Below are positions 10,354-23,933 of a stretch of DNA of 64,000 nucleotides, piece by piece. The notes beneath the pieces were generated by a model that was not told the origin of the DNA, searched no databases, and worked only from the letters and a program-made list of their open reading frames with translations. Positions within the stretch are counted from its first letter, which is position 1. The number at the start of each line of letters is the position of its first letter. Both the position numbers and the translations under genes were made by a program. The DNA is from Microplitis mediator (taxonomy: Eukaryota > Arthropoda > Insecta > Hymenoptera > Braconidae). The stretch spans positions 868,001-932,000 of the forward strand of contig NC_079975.1 of assembly GCF_029852145.1 (NCBI RefSeq), written 5' to 3'.

Positions 10354-12300
10354 AGTACGCCAGCCGAAAATTTTAGGCCACCCCAACTACCCCTTAATTA
10401 GTCAAATTACATAAATTTTTTTTATTTTCGTTGCGCAAAAAAACGTTACGATTTAAAATTACATTGAAAATTTTTATTCAGTCGACTAATAAATTTAATT
10501 TAATTTTTTTTTTTTTAGAAATATTCGGAACAGAAATAATTATAAAATTATTATGATAATTTTTGTTATATTTATTATCGTAATTAAATACTAAATTATC
10601 ATAATAGTTGAAGTAAAAAAAAAATATGAGACTAATTTAAATATTATTACGAGAACATCGCAATTATGTAAATTAACTGTACTATTAACTGAGTTTACAG
10701 TCATGTAATTGCGATAAGTACGAGTAATTTTATTAGTGTTAACTGTTGTTACAAAGAGAATTACAAGTAATCCAAGTAAATTTTAGTAAATAAATAAAAA
10801 AACCCCTGCCTCCTTCGAGCCTGATTACAAAAACTATTTCAAATTTTAATGGCGGGAAATTTAAAATTTCCATTCCACCGTAAAGATTTTTCGATTTCCC
10901 GAGTCCGCTAAAGGAAATTTCTGTGAATGCAAAATATTTTCTCATTAAAATTCTTGAAAAAATATGAATACTAATTTTTTTATGACCAACTGAATTATTT
11001 TGAATATTTAGTTTCTGAGTCAATAAATTTTTTTTCGATTCAAAAATAACCGGAGGGAAATGTAAATTTTTATTTATAGTTTTATCTAATTTTTTTTTTT
11101 AAATAAAAAAAACTTATGAAAATGTGGATCCTTTGTTAAAAAAAATTAATTCCAGTTGATAAACAAAAATTTTTTTTCCAACCATTCTTTCGTTTCAGTG
11201 ATATGTAAATTTTTTTGTTATTTTTAATATCTCATTCACTTTGAAATGAAGAGAATGCATGAATTATAAAAATAAAAAATATAAAAACCCAAGAATGCCT
11301 TATCAAAGTCATAAAGAATTTTTTACAATTAAAAATAACATTGTGCGCACAAAGACATTTTAATTATTATCATATTTTTTTTTAAATTCAACATTTAAAT
11401 ATTTATTGATACAAAATTATAATTACAATTAACGAAAAAAAATAATGGCCTCATTAAAAAAAAATTAGTGATTTTTTTTATTGAAAATACGAATAGCCCG
11501 GGGCGTATTTTCCATTAAATACTAATTCCCGTAGCAAAATTAATTACTCTAGTCGGTGTTCTATATATTTCTAATTATATTTGCTCGATATTTGATATCA
11601 ATAATTATAAATAAATGAGTATACGAACAAAAATATAATAAAAAAATAGTTAATCTGCTTTATTTCGTGGCTTAAAAAAAAAAATAATAATAATAATAAT
11701 TACAGAGGACGAAAGGAGATTGTGATATTTTTGATAAATTCGCGGTTTATTTAAACCGCAGTAAATTATTGTCGGATTAACCGGTGGATGTACGACGAGT
11801 CGGCGAACTCGAAGTAAGGAGTCGCTGATAAAAAAAAGGATGAGAATAAATCGCAAGGCTGATAGTCGAGACAAGAAGTCATGGGTTAAGATAAGTCATT
11901 TAGAATTGGTGAATTATCTCCCGGTTGTTAAATGCCCGAGGTTAATAGTCACTTTAAATTTTATTAATTAATACACTTGATGGAGCTTTTAAATCTATTA
12001 AATCCGAAATATCTTCTCCATCTTAACTATCCGCTATTTAGATTCTTTATTTTCATCCTCGGAAAATCGAGAGTTCATTTCACTCCTTTGTCGTCGGGGC
12101 TACGGACAATAAACCGTCGATTTAAATTATTTCGTGGGAGTAATTACGGAGTTGATTGAAAATCAACTTGTTGATTATGAATTTAATTTTGATTAAAATA
12201 ATATAAGATGAGACTGATGGCCACTAGAGAGTTCAAATTTCGAAACTTGGAATTAATGTGCGACAAAATAATTAACTATTTCACTGGCACTTGAATATCT
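10354..12300. other. Intron, no gene seen
   Basis: AT-rich. Contains (AAT)n at 11681-11700 and a somewhat GC-richer stretch at 11700-11880 without recognisable coding content. Confidence 0.5.
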
Positions 12301-12566
12301 GCTCAACTATTGGATTTATGGAAAAAATGAAAGACACCTTTTTTTTAGAGAATTTAATCCTCTACAAAAAAGGTCTCCATAGATTTTCACGTAAGCTTAA
12401 TACTTTACGAGTTATTATAATTCAAAGTGTAACTAAAATCTAGTTTACAAAAAAACAAAATTTCGCAATCTAAAAAAAAAAATAGATTTATGATCTACAT
12501 ACACTTTCTAGATCTATAGATATCAACACATGTCGAATTTGAAAAAAAATTATAACTGCGTTAGTG

Positions 12567-13164
12567 CACTGTAAAAAATCCGGAGTCAATCCGGAGTGAA
12601 TTCGGAGTGAAATTAAATCCGAATTTACTCCGCATTCACTCCGCCACTCGGAGTTCCGGAGTTTTGAAAAAAATCACTCCTCGTGCGGAGTGAATTGGGA
12701 GTTTTTTTTAGCGGAGTGATTGCGGAGTGACACGGATTTTATTTCACTCTGGTCCGGAGTTTTAATACTTAAATAAATTTATATTAATTTATATTAAACT
12801 GCTAAACAATGTGTGTGTGTGTGTTTGCGTGCATATGTGTGTTCAGGTGTTTGTGTGCGTGTGTGCAAATGTGTGCGTGTGTGCCTAAATATGTATGTGC
12901 GTATGTGTGTGCATATCTGCTGATCAATAACGTAATACGCGAATTTTTACTTCGATTTTATTGAGTGGAGTTATTTTTTATTAATAATATTTTCAAAACT
13001 CCGCTCCGGAGTGAATTTCACTCCGGAGGGATTAAATTAATAAAAAATTATCTACTCCACGAAAACTCCCCTGCGGAGTGAATTTCACTCCGAGGGGAGT
13101 GAATAATTAAAAATTCATTCACTCCGGATTTAATCCGCATTCACTCCGCGAATTTTTTATAGTG
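12567..13164. mobile_element. CACTG-type inverted-repeat element with arrays of a GGAGTGAATT palindrome
   Basis: Termini CACTGTAAAAAATCCGGAGT and (reverse complement) CACTATAAAAAATTCGCGGA, flanked by the dinucleotide TG on both sides (12565-12566 and 13165-13166). Both halves contain repeated CGGAGTGAAT / ATTCACTCCG motifs that pair with each other; the middle has a GT-rich microsatellite (about 12810-12915). No transposase. The CACTR start and 2-bp duplication suggest the CACTA/Mirage/Chapaev group, an inference. Confidence 0.7.
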
Positions 13165-14740
13165 TGTAATTACGTCTCATTAATTATTTTTTTTTTCCAA
13201 GAATAATTAAATTAATCGATAATAATTACTGTGCATACTTGGAAAAATAAATTAATGAATCTTTTATAATAATACTAGAGTTTAAAATTACTTCTTTGAA
13301 AATTATTAACAAATTAGTTACTATAGATATCAAAATTATCTACTAGATCTCTTGTAAATTCAAGTCTATGAATATATACTGCATTCTAATTATCTTCTGC
13401 TAATAAATACCGCATTAATAAATTTATAATAGAATTTGCATATAGAAAGTACTCATATATATATATATACTCACATATATATAACCACAACCACTATCTA
13501 TTCATATGTGACATCTTGTTAATAGGGTGGCGATTCACATATATATCTATATATATATATATGTAAGTATATATTTATGGGATTTGTGGTTAGACACAAG
13601 GACACAGTCCATCTGTGTATCCATATATTGTATATTAAAATAATTTGTACATGAAAAAAAAAATGAGTATTCATACGAGAGTAAATTTTCGAGCGGCATT
13701 AAAATAAAAAATTTCAAATACGAGCTCTCACTGGAATAGTTTAAAAAAACAGGAGTTCGGTGGTACTTTTGTTTTCACGGAATGAATAAATACAATCCAT
13801 TTGCGTGTTTGAATACCCTGAGGATTATACGATACGTTACTTATCATTATTACTATTTATTTTTTACTATATTTATCAAATAGCTCCTATTTTACGGCAG
13901 CATCATCAACCATAATGATTATTGCTCTTTTACGACTACAACATTTGTATATATATTCAACTAAATGGATACTTTGTTTCAGATATTTATCGTATATTTT
14001 TTTTATTTAATGGGTATATATGTATATATATATATTTAGTCGACGAATCAATGAATAATTTAATGGAGTATAAATATTTATGGGAAAATAAATTTGTAGA
14101 ATTAAATAATAGAAGAGTTTAAATGATTAAATAACAAAGAAATATAATAAATATGTATGTATATTTATGATGATAATTATAATGGTAATAGAGAGTAAAT
14201 GTATGTATAAAATGCCTTTATGGGAGGTAAAATAATAATAGTTTTGGCGCATTTATCGTCGAGAGTTGAATGAATTTAAATAGACGCTCGAAAGGATTCT
14301 GAGCGGCGTCGCCTCTGCTCGGGATTTTCGTGGCTTTACTGACTAAACTTCAACGACGTGCGGCTTATGCACATGAGAGAATGAAAGGTTTAAAGCTCAA
14401 GGGGTTATTCTGTTATGAATTTAATTAATTCCCCTAAGAATCCGATAAATTATACTTTTAACAACAACAGAGATCAAAATTTTACTTTTCTTCATTTCAT
14501 TCACTTCGCGAAGGGCTTTCCCGGTAATTAACCCGGCTTGTACCACTTAGTTCCTTCATTAACATTTAACATTTTCATTACTGTTTTATTTACGACAGTC
14601 TTTTATATAATTATTTACATAAATTTAATAATTTTCTGATTTTTTTATTTTTTACGTCCCTGCGAAAATTCTTATCATTTTTCAGTTAATTAATTTTATA
14701 GCCGCTTTAAATTACGATAACTCGTTAATTATTGAGTTTA
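13165..14740. other. Intron, no gene seen; microsatellites
   Basis: (AT)n tracts at about 13455-13485 and 13545-13565. A GC-richer patch at 14240-14400 has no recognisable coding or RNA feature. Confidence 0.5.
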
Positions 14741-14748
14741 TGTGAAAA

Positions 14749-15990
14749 TTGATAAGAATCTTTCCTCTAGGAAATTTAATTCTCTACAAAAAAGATCTGA
14801 TTAATTATTCGCGTAAACTCAATAGTTTCCAAAATTTTTCAAATTTTAGCTTGGATCCAAAAATTCTTATCGTTATGCTTCAGTTAATTAATTTTATAGC
14901 TGCTTAAAATTACGATAACTCATTAACTATTGAGTTTATGTGAAAATTGATAAGAATATTTTCGGTAGGAAATTTAATCCTCTACAAAAAAGGTTTGAAT
15001 AATTATTCGCGTAAATTCAATAGTTTCCAAGATTTTTCAAATTTTAGCTTGGATACAAAAATTCTTATCGTTATGCTTCAGATAATTAATTTTATTGCCG
15101 CTTTAATTTACGGTAACTCATTAACTATTGAGTTTATGTGAAAATTGATAAGAATATTTTCGGTAGGAAATTTAATCCTCTACAAAAAAGGTCAAAATAA
15201 TTATTCGCGTAAATTCAATAGTTTCCAAGATTTTTCAAATTTTAGCTTGGATCCAAAAATTCTTATCGTTATGCTTCAGTTAATTAATTTTATAGCCGCT
15301 TTAAATTACGATAACTCATTAACTATTGAGTTTATGTGAAAATTGATAAGAATATTTTCGGTATGAAATTTAATCCTCTACAAAAAAGGTCTGATTAATT
15401 ATTTGCGTAAACTCAGTAGTTTCCAAGATTTTTCAAATTTTAGCTTGGATCCAAAAATTCTTATCGTTATGCTTCAGTTAATTAATTTTATTGCCGCTTT
15501 AATTTACGGTAACTCATTAACTATTGAGTTTATGTGAAAATTGATAAGAATATTTTCGGTAGGAAATTTAATCCTCTACAAAAAAGGTCAAAATAATTAT
15601 TCGCGTAAATTCAATAGTTTCCAAGATTTTTCAAATTTTAGCTTGGATCCAAAAATTCTTATCGTTATGCTTCAGTTAATTAATTTTATAGCCGCTTTAA
15701 ATTACGATAACTCATTAACTATTGAGTTTATGTGAAAATTGATAAGAATATTTTCGGTATGAAATTTAATCCTCTACAAAAAAGGTCTGATTAATTATTT
15801 GCGTAAACTCAGTAGTTTCCAAGATTTTTCAAATTTTAGCTTGGATCCAAAAATTCTTATCGTTATGCTTCAGTTAATTAATTTTATTGCCGCTTTAATT
15901 TACGGTAACTCATTAACTATTGAGTTTATGTGAAAATTGATAAGAATATTTTCGGTAGGAAATTTAATTCTCTACAAAAAAGGCTGGAAT
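14749..15990. repeat. Satellite-like tandem array, 198-bp unit with a 396-bp higher-order repeat
   Basis: Units begin at ATTGATAAGAAT near 14749, 14947, 15145, 15343, 15541, 15739 and 15937. The pair 15145-15540 is repeated almost exactly as 15541-15936, so two alternating 198-bp variants form a 396-bp unit. Because 198 is divisible by 3, each unit has an open 64-codon frame. Each unit contains CTATTGAGTTTATG and, ~70 bp later, an inverted CGTAAATTCAATAG around TAGGAAATTTAATCCTCTA. Confidence 0.92.
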
Positions 15991-16199
15991 AATTATTCGC
16001 GTGTTCATTAGTTTCCAAGATATTTTAATTAAAAGTCGGAAAAAGATAATTGGGAAAAATAAAGTCATCTTTATGATGACCATTAAATACTTTTATCACG
16101 TCAGTAATTTTGTCAATTATTTATCGTATATATTTATGACTAGTGAACATGAAGTTTATCGATTTTTGTATTTACTTTATTTATATAAATAAATGAGTA

Positions 16200-17383
16200 A
16201 TTTAATGGAGGCAGTAAATGTTTATATGTGAATTTAAAACAGAGCTATACTTGGTCATTATATAATCCATTATTTAGTGTGTGTGTATGTGAGTGTGTAC
16301 GTGGATTAAATTGCACAAGGATTACGCGGGGGTTGAGGATAAAGTGCAGAGGCGTTGCTATTATTAAATACAGACTGCGTTAACTCGCGTAATACACGCC
16401 AACTCTTAGAGTACATTATTTAATTATTATTTTTCATTTTTAATTTATTTAAACTTTATTTCGATATTAATTTTCGTTATTTATTATTCATTACCACTAT
16501 CCTTTAGATTTTAACTAAACCAAATTTCAATTAACTGTTCAAGTACAAACATAAATTTAATCTAAAACCAGAAAATTTTCCGGTCTCATGACAGCTAAAT
16601 TATTTTCAAAGCTTATTCATTAAATAACTCCGAATATATTGATTTTACATAAAAATTAATGGATATCTTTTTTGAAGGCAATAAAATTTCCTACAAAAAA
16701 GGTATCTTTTATTTTTTTCGTCAATTCAATAGTTTGAGAGATATTTCGATTTTAATTGTCGGCAATTTGAAATTCAACTCTGAACTTTGGAAAATAGATT
16801 TGATTTTTAAAATTTTGTGAAATAAAAAAAAATGATTGATTGCGAGTTATCGATGGAAATGATTTGAGCTATTAGCGAGCACTTGTCGGAGTGATAGAGA
16901 GATAGAAGTGGTTCTGTATGAAGACAGGCTACACGTGAGGATATAGAGTTGCGGAATGAGTTAAGTTGTAATCAGGAGCAAGTAACACGTCACAAGTGAG
17001 TAGTGAGTGGCGTGGGCGGGTATCCTGGAGAAGTTCCTCCCCGTGTACTTGCGCTCCTACACATGTGCGAACACGACAATGTCGGTGGAGATAGTCGAGG
17101 CAATCGAGTAAATGCTCGAGTGCACAAATGCAATTGCATCCTTCTTCAGGATTTATACGTAAACCTATTACATTTCTTCCGCCATACGTCCCAATAAGCT
17201 TTCCATCTTCGTGTCTTAAAACCTTTTATTTTTATCCTTCTTTAATACCTTTACAATCTTATCATCATAACTGTTATTATTGTTATTGATTTTTATTTTT
17301 TTGTAAATTCGTTTTGAGTTACAGTTCAAATGTCATTTGCCTGCAAAATATTGACTTTACCCAAAAATTCACAGATACGTTTT
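16200..17383. other. Intron; one more dyad-repeat copy and a GC-richer block
   Basis: 16640-16760 is a single diverged copy of the dyad repeat. 16860-17215 is GC-richer (contains GTGGGCGGGTATCCTGGAG). An open frame at 17003-17197 has no recognisable domain. Confidence 0.4.
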
Positions 17384-18270
17384 TTGTAGGAAATTAAATT
17401 CTCCATAAAAAAGGTCTCATTGATTTTTCTCGTAAACTTGATGGTTTCCAAGATTTTTGAATTTAAACTTAACTACAAAAATTTTTATCATTTTTCTATG
17501 AATAGATTTTTTAATTGAAGCGCAAACTGAAATAAGTCATAAAATATTGAGTTTATGAAAAATTTAAAAAGAAACTTTTTTGTAGGAAATTAAATTCTCC
17601 ATAAAAAAGATCTCTTTAATTTTTCTCGTAAACTTGATGGTTTCCAAGATTTTTAAATTTAAACTCAACTACAAAAATTTTTACTATTTTTCTATGAATA
17701 GAATTTTTAATTGAAGCGCAAACTGAAATAAGTCATAAAATATTGAGTTTATGAAAAATTTAAAAAGAAACTTTTTTGTAGGAAATTAAATTCTCCATAA
17801 AAAAGATTTCTTTAATTTTTCTCGTAAACTTGATGGTTTCCAAGATTTTTAAATTTAAACTCAACTACAAAAATTTTTACTATTTTTCTATGAATAGAAT
17901 TTTTAATTGAAGCGCAAACTGAAATAAGTCATAAAATATTGAGTTTATGAAAAATTTTAAGAGAAACTTTTTTGTAGGAAATTAAATTCTCCATAAAAAA
18001 GATCTCTTTAATTTTTCTCGTAAACTTGATGGTTTCCAAGATTTTTAATTTTAAAGTCAACTATCGAAAATTTTTACTATTTTTCTATGAATAGAATTTT
18101 TAATTAAAGCGCAAACTGAAATAAGTCATAAAATATTGAGTTTATGGAAAATTTAACAAGAACCATTTTTGTAGAGAATTAAATTTCCTACAAAAAAGGT
18201 CTCTTTAGTTTTTCTCATAAATTCAATAGTTTCCAAGATTTTTAATTTTAAAGTCAACTATCGAAAATTT
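17384..18270. repeat. Tandem array, ~193-bp unit, about 4.6 copies
   Basis: TTTTTTGTAGGAAATTAAAT recurs near 17384, 17577, 17770, 17967 and, diverged, 18165. Each unit also carries CTCGTAAACTTGATGGTTTC and AAATATTGAGTTTATG in inverted relation. It is a relative of the 198-bp array, not a copy of it. Confidence 0.9.
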
Positions 18271-18639
18271 TATTATATCCTAATTAATTGAGCTTTTAAT
18301 TAAAGTTCACGTTAAAATTATGAGTAATTTTTCTTGGTACATTGAATAGTTTGACAGGTACTTAAATTATATTTTAATTAAAAGTAAAGTTTTTTAAAAA
18401 ATATGTTATATATTATTATTGTTATTATAAAAATTAAAAGTAAAAAAAAAAAAAAAAAACAACTGGTAGAAAAGTAAAATCCTCGGAGTAATTTGAAATA
18501 GAGTACAACGAGTGATGAAGAGAAAAAGTAAAATGAATGTGGTAATAAAAATGTAGGACGAAAGAAAATAAAATTTAAAGAGGTTTAGTATGAATGAAGG
18601 ATGAAATGTAACGAGGGTGTTTGAGCACACAAGAAAAAT

Positions 18640-19095
18640 GGTTTATAAATGATTCAAGCCCTCGAGCTGGTTTATGCTGCTGCTGTGCTCTGGGATACGG
18701 GATACGGGAGTTCAGTTAGAGGTATACTAGTGCCGGTCTTGTTGGTAGTAGTGAGGGTTGGAAAGTGTTTCCGCCGAAAAAATTCGGGCATTCATCGGTA
18801 CGTGTCAGTGCCGTAAATTATAACGACCAGCGGTTTGCTGTGCGCTGTGTGGCGGAGTAGGCACGGGCACGAGCTGCGTCTAAGCCACATGATAAAAAAG
18901 GGCTGCTGGGGAGAAATGGATTCAGGACTTTGGTTCAAGTGTCGGTCGAGCAGCATACCGAGGACCGGGCGAGCCCTCGGGAGTCGGTGTCAACACGGGA
19001 ATATCCTTCGTTCCTTTTTCTCCCTCACTTTGTATACAACCCAGTGCTCAGACAAAAAACCGTCTCGACAGGGTTATTAACCGCGACTTTACAGG
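18640..19095. other. GC-richer island inside the intron, possible non-coding exon or promoter
   Basis: This 450-bp block stands out from AT-rich flanks. It ends with a plus-strand splice-donor-like ACTTTACAG|GTAAACC at 19095. Open frames inside are short and match nothing I know. It could be an alternative 5' exon or a conserved regulatory block. Confidence 0.3.
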
Positions 19096-21889
19096 TAAAC
19101 CCTTTAATTTTTTATGTTTCAATCCCATGTCATATTTTTTGTTACCATTTTTATTGATATTTTTTTTTCCCAATAACTCGATTTTTAAAAATAATAATCA
19201 TTTAATTTTATTGGCGGTATCTTTGTCAATATTTATGACAAATAGATGTCATATGTGGTCTTTGGAAAGGAAATTTAATTCTTCAAAATTTGGGTTTCTT
19301 TGAAAAAATCCGTAAAATTGATAGTTTGGAAGTTACATCAAATTATAAAAATTAATAACCTTATTTTTTATATAATTTCTCTTCTGAGACTTTAACTGAC
19401 TTTTCCTCTTAAACTATTGATTTAAACAAGATTTTCATCTTAACAAAAATTGTTGGAAATTAAATTTCCTACAACTTTGGTCCTTATAAAAAAGTCCGTA
19501 AGATTGATAGTTGTGGAGTTACGGCATTTTAAGTAATTAGGCGTTTTTTGAATCTCTCACTTTTTACAACCCGGCTCCGTTTTTTAAACTATTAATCACT
19601 ATATCTTTCAAACTATCAATCTTATGGTAATTTTCACAGAGACTAACATTGTCTAGAATGAAATAACCTTTCCAACGACCACCTCAAACATCCCCTTACT
19701 TCAAATACCTAACAACATATCACCAAATCACTAAAATGAAAAAATTTTCTACCTCAAACTTTCGCTAAAATTCTTCGATAATCCGATAAAAAAATTTTTT
19801 ATCCTCACAAAAATATTTAAAAGACTTATTATTCAGGTCATCTGAAGCTGCAATATTTATTTCCATCATTAAAATATAAATAAACCTCAAAGGTATGATT
19901 TATCTTCAGAAGCGCCGTCGCGGTTGCATAAAATATCCGAGATGTTTTTTAAAATTCTCTGTGGAGTTCAAGATATTTCTACTCCAACTGCAAATATAAA
20001 TATAAATATAAACATAAATATATGAATGAAAAATACTAAATACCAGAGTAATTTTGTCAACACAATACATTTTTTTCCCCCACGATACATTAAATATTTA
20101 ATCCGCGATGTGAAAATATAATATTTGTCTTTGTCATATATTTATTTTAAACGTCTGTATGCTCTATATACATACATATATATGTACTATTATTAAATTA
20201 TTATTTTCCCTACTCATATGTAGTAAAAAACTTTTGTTTCCACCTTTTTACTCGTCTCGTCCAAACAATGTTTGACAAAATACTCAGGAACTTTATTGTT
20301 CCGCGCGTAAACTCGTACTCCAAACATAACTTTGTCATCTGTACTGTAGGCTGCTGATAACGTGATGTACAACACTGTTACTATCATGTGTCTACTATAA
20401 GTTTCATTAGCCAGAGAAAAAAAAAAAAAAAAATTTGAAAAATGGAATTTCCTTTTGACAAAAAAATTTTTTTAATAAAAGATTCTTTTTGATTTGTAAA
20501 AGAAGACAAAGGGAAGAGATCAAAGTTAAATAAATATTTTTTTTATCTCTGTTTTGATAAAGAAAAAAAAATTATTAAAATTTTTTTCATCATAAATTTA
20601 ACGGATTTCCAATGCCGCGTGACGACGGAATTATTCCCTTTGTTACTGTTTGGAAAGGGGTGGAGAGGAGAGAGGGGGATATAGATTTTGGTAAAAATTT
20701 AAGGGTAGGAGGAGATTGAAACGGAGAAGAAAGTATTGAAGCTCACGCGAAGAATTGGATTGTCGTGAATGATAAGTCGAGATAAAAATTCATACAAAGC
20801 AAATTTGGATGAATATATATTTTGATAGATATGTGAGATCATAAAGAACTCGCGTTGTATTTTTTTTTATTTTTATTTGACAAAAAAAATTTAATGGGCA
20901 TTTTTTATTCAACAGGTATTTTTTTATATCTTTATTACGAGGAAAAATAATTTATTGTGTAAAGAATTTTTAATTAAAATTTTAATTGCTAATTCTTGCT
21001 TTATCTTTTATATACAAATTTTTTCATACATTTTATTTTAATAATAATAATAATTATTATTATTATTATTAATTTTTGATAAAATATTACTAGATGTTCA
21101 AACTGAAATAACTCATTAACTATTGGGTATACAAAAAAAATTAAAGAATCTTTTTTTGTAGCAAATTTAATTCTACATAAATTTGGTCTCATACATTTTT
21201 AACGTATCTTCAATAATTAACTCGTAATTTCAAGTCAAAGCTTCCGGTTTATAAATAAATTTCAAATTTAATTCCTTTAAAATTTTCTTACCTTCAAACT
21301 TAAATTCTGAGTAAACTATTGAAAATATGACAAATATATGTCAGTACTTATTTGTAGGAAATTAAATTCTCTAAAAAAAAGTATTCTGTGACTTTGTCCG
21401 TAATTTTGATTGTTAAGACACAATTTCAATTCAAAGTCGAGTCAAAAATTTAATTTTTCCCCAACGTGCAACACTAATTACTTTATAAGCGAAGATTAAT
21501 TAAAAAAAAATTAAGTAAGTATTTAAACGAGATAATTATTAATACATATAAACTTGAGGCTTCTGTAAGATCTTATAATTTTTCTCATTAATTTGCCCGT
21601 GAGATAAAAAACCCAAAGAAATAATTTACGGGCAAAACTGCGACGAGCCCTACTCTGGGGAGTAATTAAATTGAAATATTACAATTAAATAAAACGTAAA
21701 GTTACTAATTAAATTACACTAATGACTCTTTAGTAACATGGATATTTTATTCGGTTTAAACTGTCACGAATAAACCGACGATAACTCTCTATTCTGGGGC
21801 AATTAACGTTCTGTTCAATTACTATATCAATTACCAGCTATTAATTATTACTACATATTTAAAATATATGAAATTATAATATTTATTAT
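19096..21889. other. Intron with scattered dyad-repeat copies
   Basis: Diverged copies of the GGAAATTAAATTTCC module at about 19250-19540, 19600-19700, 21100-21230 and 21300-21430. (TAA)n at 21040-21070. No gene. Confidence 0.5.
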
Positions 21890-22748
21890 ATTTGGGGCAA
21901 AATGAACAAGCCCAAAATTTTGAAAAAGTGATATTTTCATATTTTAATCGACAAATTAAAAAAAAATTATTATAATTCCACATTTCTAGCCCTACGCATA
22001 ACACCGCGGGCAAAATGGACCAGCCGAAACTTCCAAAAAAATTATTTTTTCATATTTTTCGGCCGTTTCTCTATAAGAGGCAAATTTGGTCACTAAAAAT
22101 TTATAAGAATAAAATTTTTTTTTTTAGTTGATAAATTTTCGAAATAAAGTAAAACTATAGAATTGTTTTTTTTTTTTTTTATTAAATAACAATTAGTAAT
22201 TAAGGTAATCGAGAGTGAACGATTTATTACACCTTAGAAAATTTTTTTCGAGTAATGTAAAACCAAAAATAGTTGTCAAGAGAAAGAAATACATTTTTAA
22301 TGATGAAAACAATTTAAAAAAAAAATTTTTTATCATTTTTGGAGGGGGGCCGCTCTGCCCCACAAAAAAATTTTTTTTTTTCAGAATTTTGGCAAAATGT
22401 CCATAGATTTGTTCGAAATAGGACAAAAGTAAAGTGATCTTACACAGAAAAAAAGGATTTCTTAGTGCAAGAAATTTTTATTTGTCCCAAAAAAATGTTT
22501 ACTTGCCTCAAGAAATTTCTTGAATTATAAATTGAAAACTTAAAATTTCTTGGAGCGAGAATAAATTTTTTTAGAGCAAGAAAAAATTTTTTGAACCGAA
22601 AAATTTTTTCTTGTCTTAAGAAAATTTTTGTTTTCAATTTATAATACAAAAAATTTCTTGCGCCAAGAAATTATTTTTTTCTATGTATGGTTGAAAGCCA
22701 CAAAAAGTAATAACTGGCTTAGGGGGGCCGCTCTGCGCCACCCTCCCC
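21890..22748 (-). mobile_element. GGGGAGGG inverted-repeat element, left-truncated copy, split by a nested element
   Basis: Reverse-complement copy of the elements at 27494-28240 and 43318-44049. The right terminus (GCGCCACCCTCCCC then TA) is present; the left ~110 bp is missing. It is interrupted at 22443-22685 by a CACAG-type element. Internal GGGGCCGCTCTGCCCCAC is shared with the other copies. No transposase. Confidence 0.85.
22443..22685. mobile_element. CACAG-type inverted-repeat element (243 bp) with a AAGAAATTTCTT palindrome array
   Basis: Termini CACAGAAAAAAAGGATTTCT and (reverse complement) CATAGAAAAAAATAATTTCT, flanked by TA on both sides (22441-22442, 22686-22687). The intact elements at 27494 and 43318 supply the empty site GATCTTATGGTTG, so the border and 2-bp duplication are certain. 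The interior is full of CAAGAAATTTCTTG-like dyads. Confidence 0.9.
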
Positions 22749-23933
22749 TAAATTTTCAGTAAAAAAAAAAACTAAAAACTAGAGCTCGAAAGTTACATCA
22801 GCAAAAAGGCAAAAAAACACTTGACGAAGCCTCTGTTTCTAAAATTCATGCATCAAGAGAACAATGAATCCCAAACTCACTAAAATTAACTTTTAATGAT
22901 CCACATGAGCCCGCTCTCGAAAATTCCCAAGTCCTCTCTGACTGCACTCGGACAATCTCATCTTCCAAACTTTACGTTAAATTGGTAACATGCCACCCTC
23001 ATTCTCTTCTTCATTTCCCTTTCCCACCCCTTCTTTCCTAATACACAATCGCTCCAGCTCATTAAATCCCTAAAATATGTTAATTAAATATAAGTTTAAA
23101 TTTCATTTAAAATCAAACCCAACCAACTCCATTAAAATTTTTCTTACAAGTGAATTTAAAAATCTTAAGTTGTTTACTTCCAACAACTGTTCTCATAAAT
23201 AATTCATCTTCTCAATGAGTTACCAAGAATTTTATTACGGAGCCCACTAACTTTTGCCACAAATTACTTTTTATTATCATTAAAACCTTATTGAATATTA
23301 ATGACATTTAAATATTCCAAGGATCCAATTTTTCATAAAGAAAATTTCAAAAATTCCTATGTCGCGTAATAATTAAAGTCTAATAATAACCACGCTAATG
23401 AGTACTGAGTACGAGTAATTAGAGCGAAAAAATTAATCTGTGATAAAAAATTAGTAATTAGTATTTTTTGTTATTGATTAAAAAGAATCGATAATCAGAA
23501 GAGCTCTGAGTGCACTTGGTACGAAGAGATTTGCAGCAATCGGAGCATGTGGGTTTTGGTGGAAGAATAAAAAGAAAACAATGAAAGAATAGGGGAGATG
23601 AAGAGGCAAAAGATGAAGAATCGAGAGAGGGTATTAATTTGTAGCATACCGATGAGTACTAGAGACTACAGACTGAAGACTGAAGACGGGGAACTGAAAC
23701 TGGAGATTGTAGAATAGAGACTAGAGACAGAGAGTGGGATCCTTGATGCATATCACATTCTCTTCTATACACTTAGACAATTTCCCAATCTGGTATTGTT
23801 GGAACGCTTCGATTATTCCTTTGTATATTGTCAGCAAAACCTACTGAGCTTCTGTGTACGCAGTGCACATGTGTGCTTGCATGTCGGATTAAAGTTATGA
23901 ATGCGCTTGAGTAATAAACACCTTGCATTCATT
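22749..23933. other. Intron, no gene seen
   Basis: AT-rich with a purine-rich stretch at 23540-23740. No coding, RNA or element signal found. Confidence 0.5.

Noticed and set aside
14947..15735. Three near-identical 64-codon frames as a peptide gene family
   Set aside because: They fall exactly on the 198-bp satellite period and start at non-ATG codons.
18835..19157. Small overlapping coding frames in the GC-richer block
   Set aside because: Two frames overlap, neither shows a domain or conserved start; kept only as a compositional outlier.
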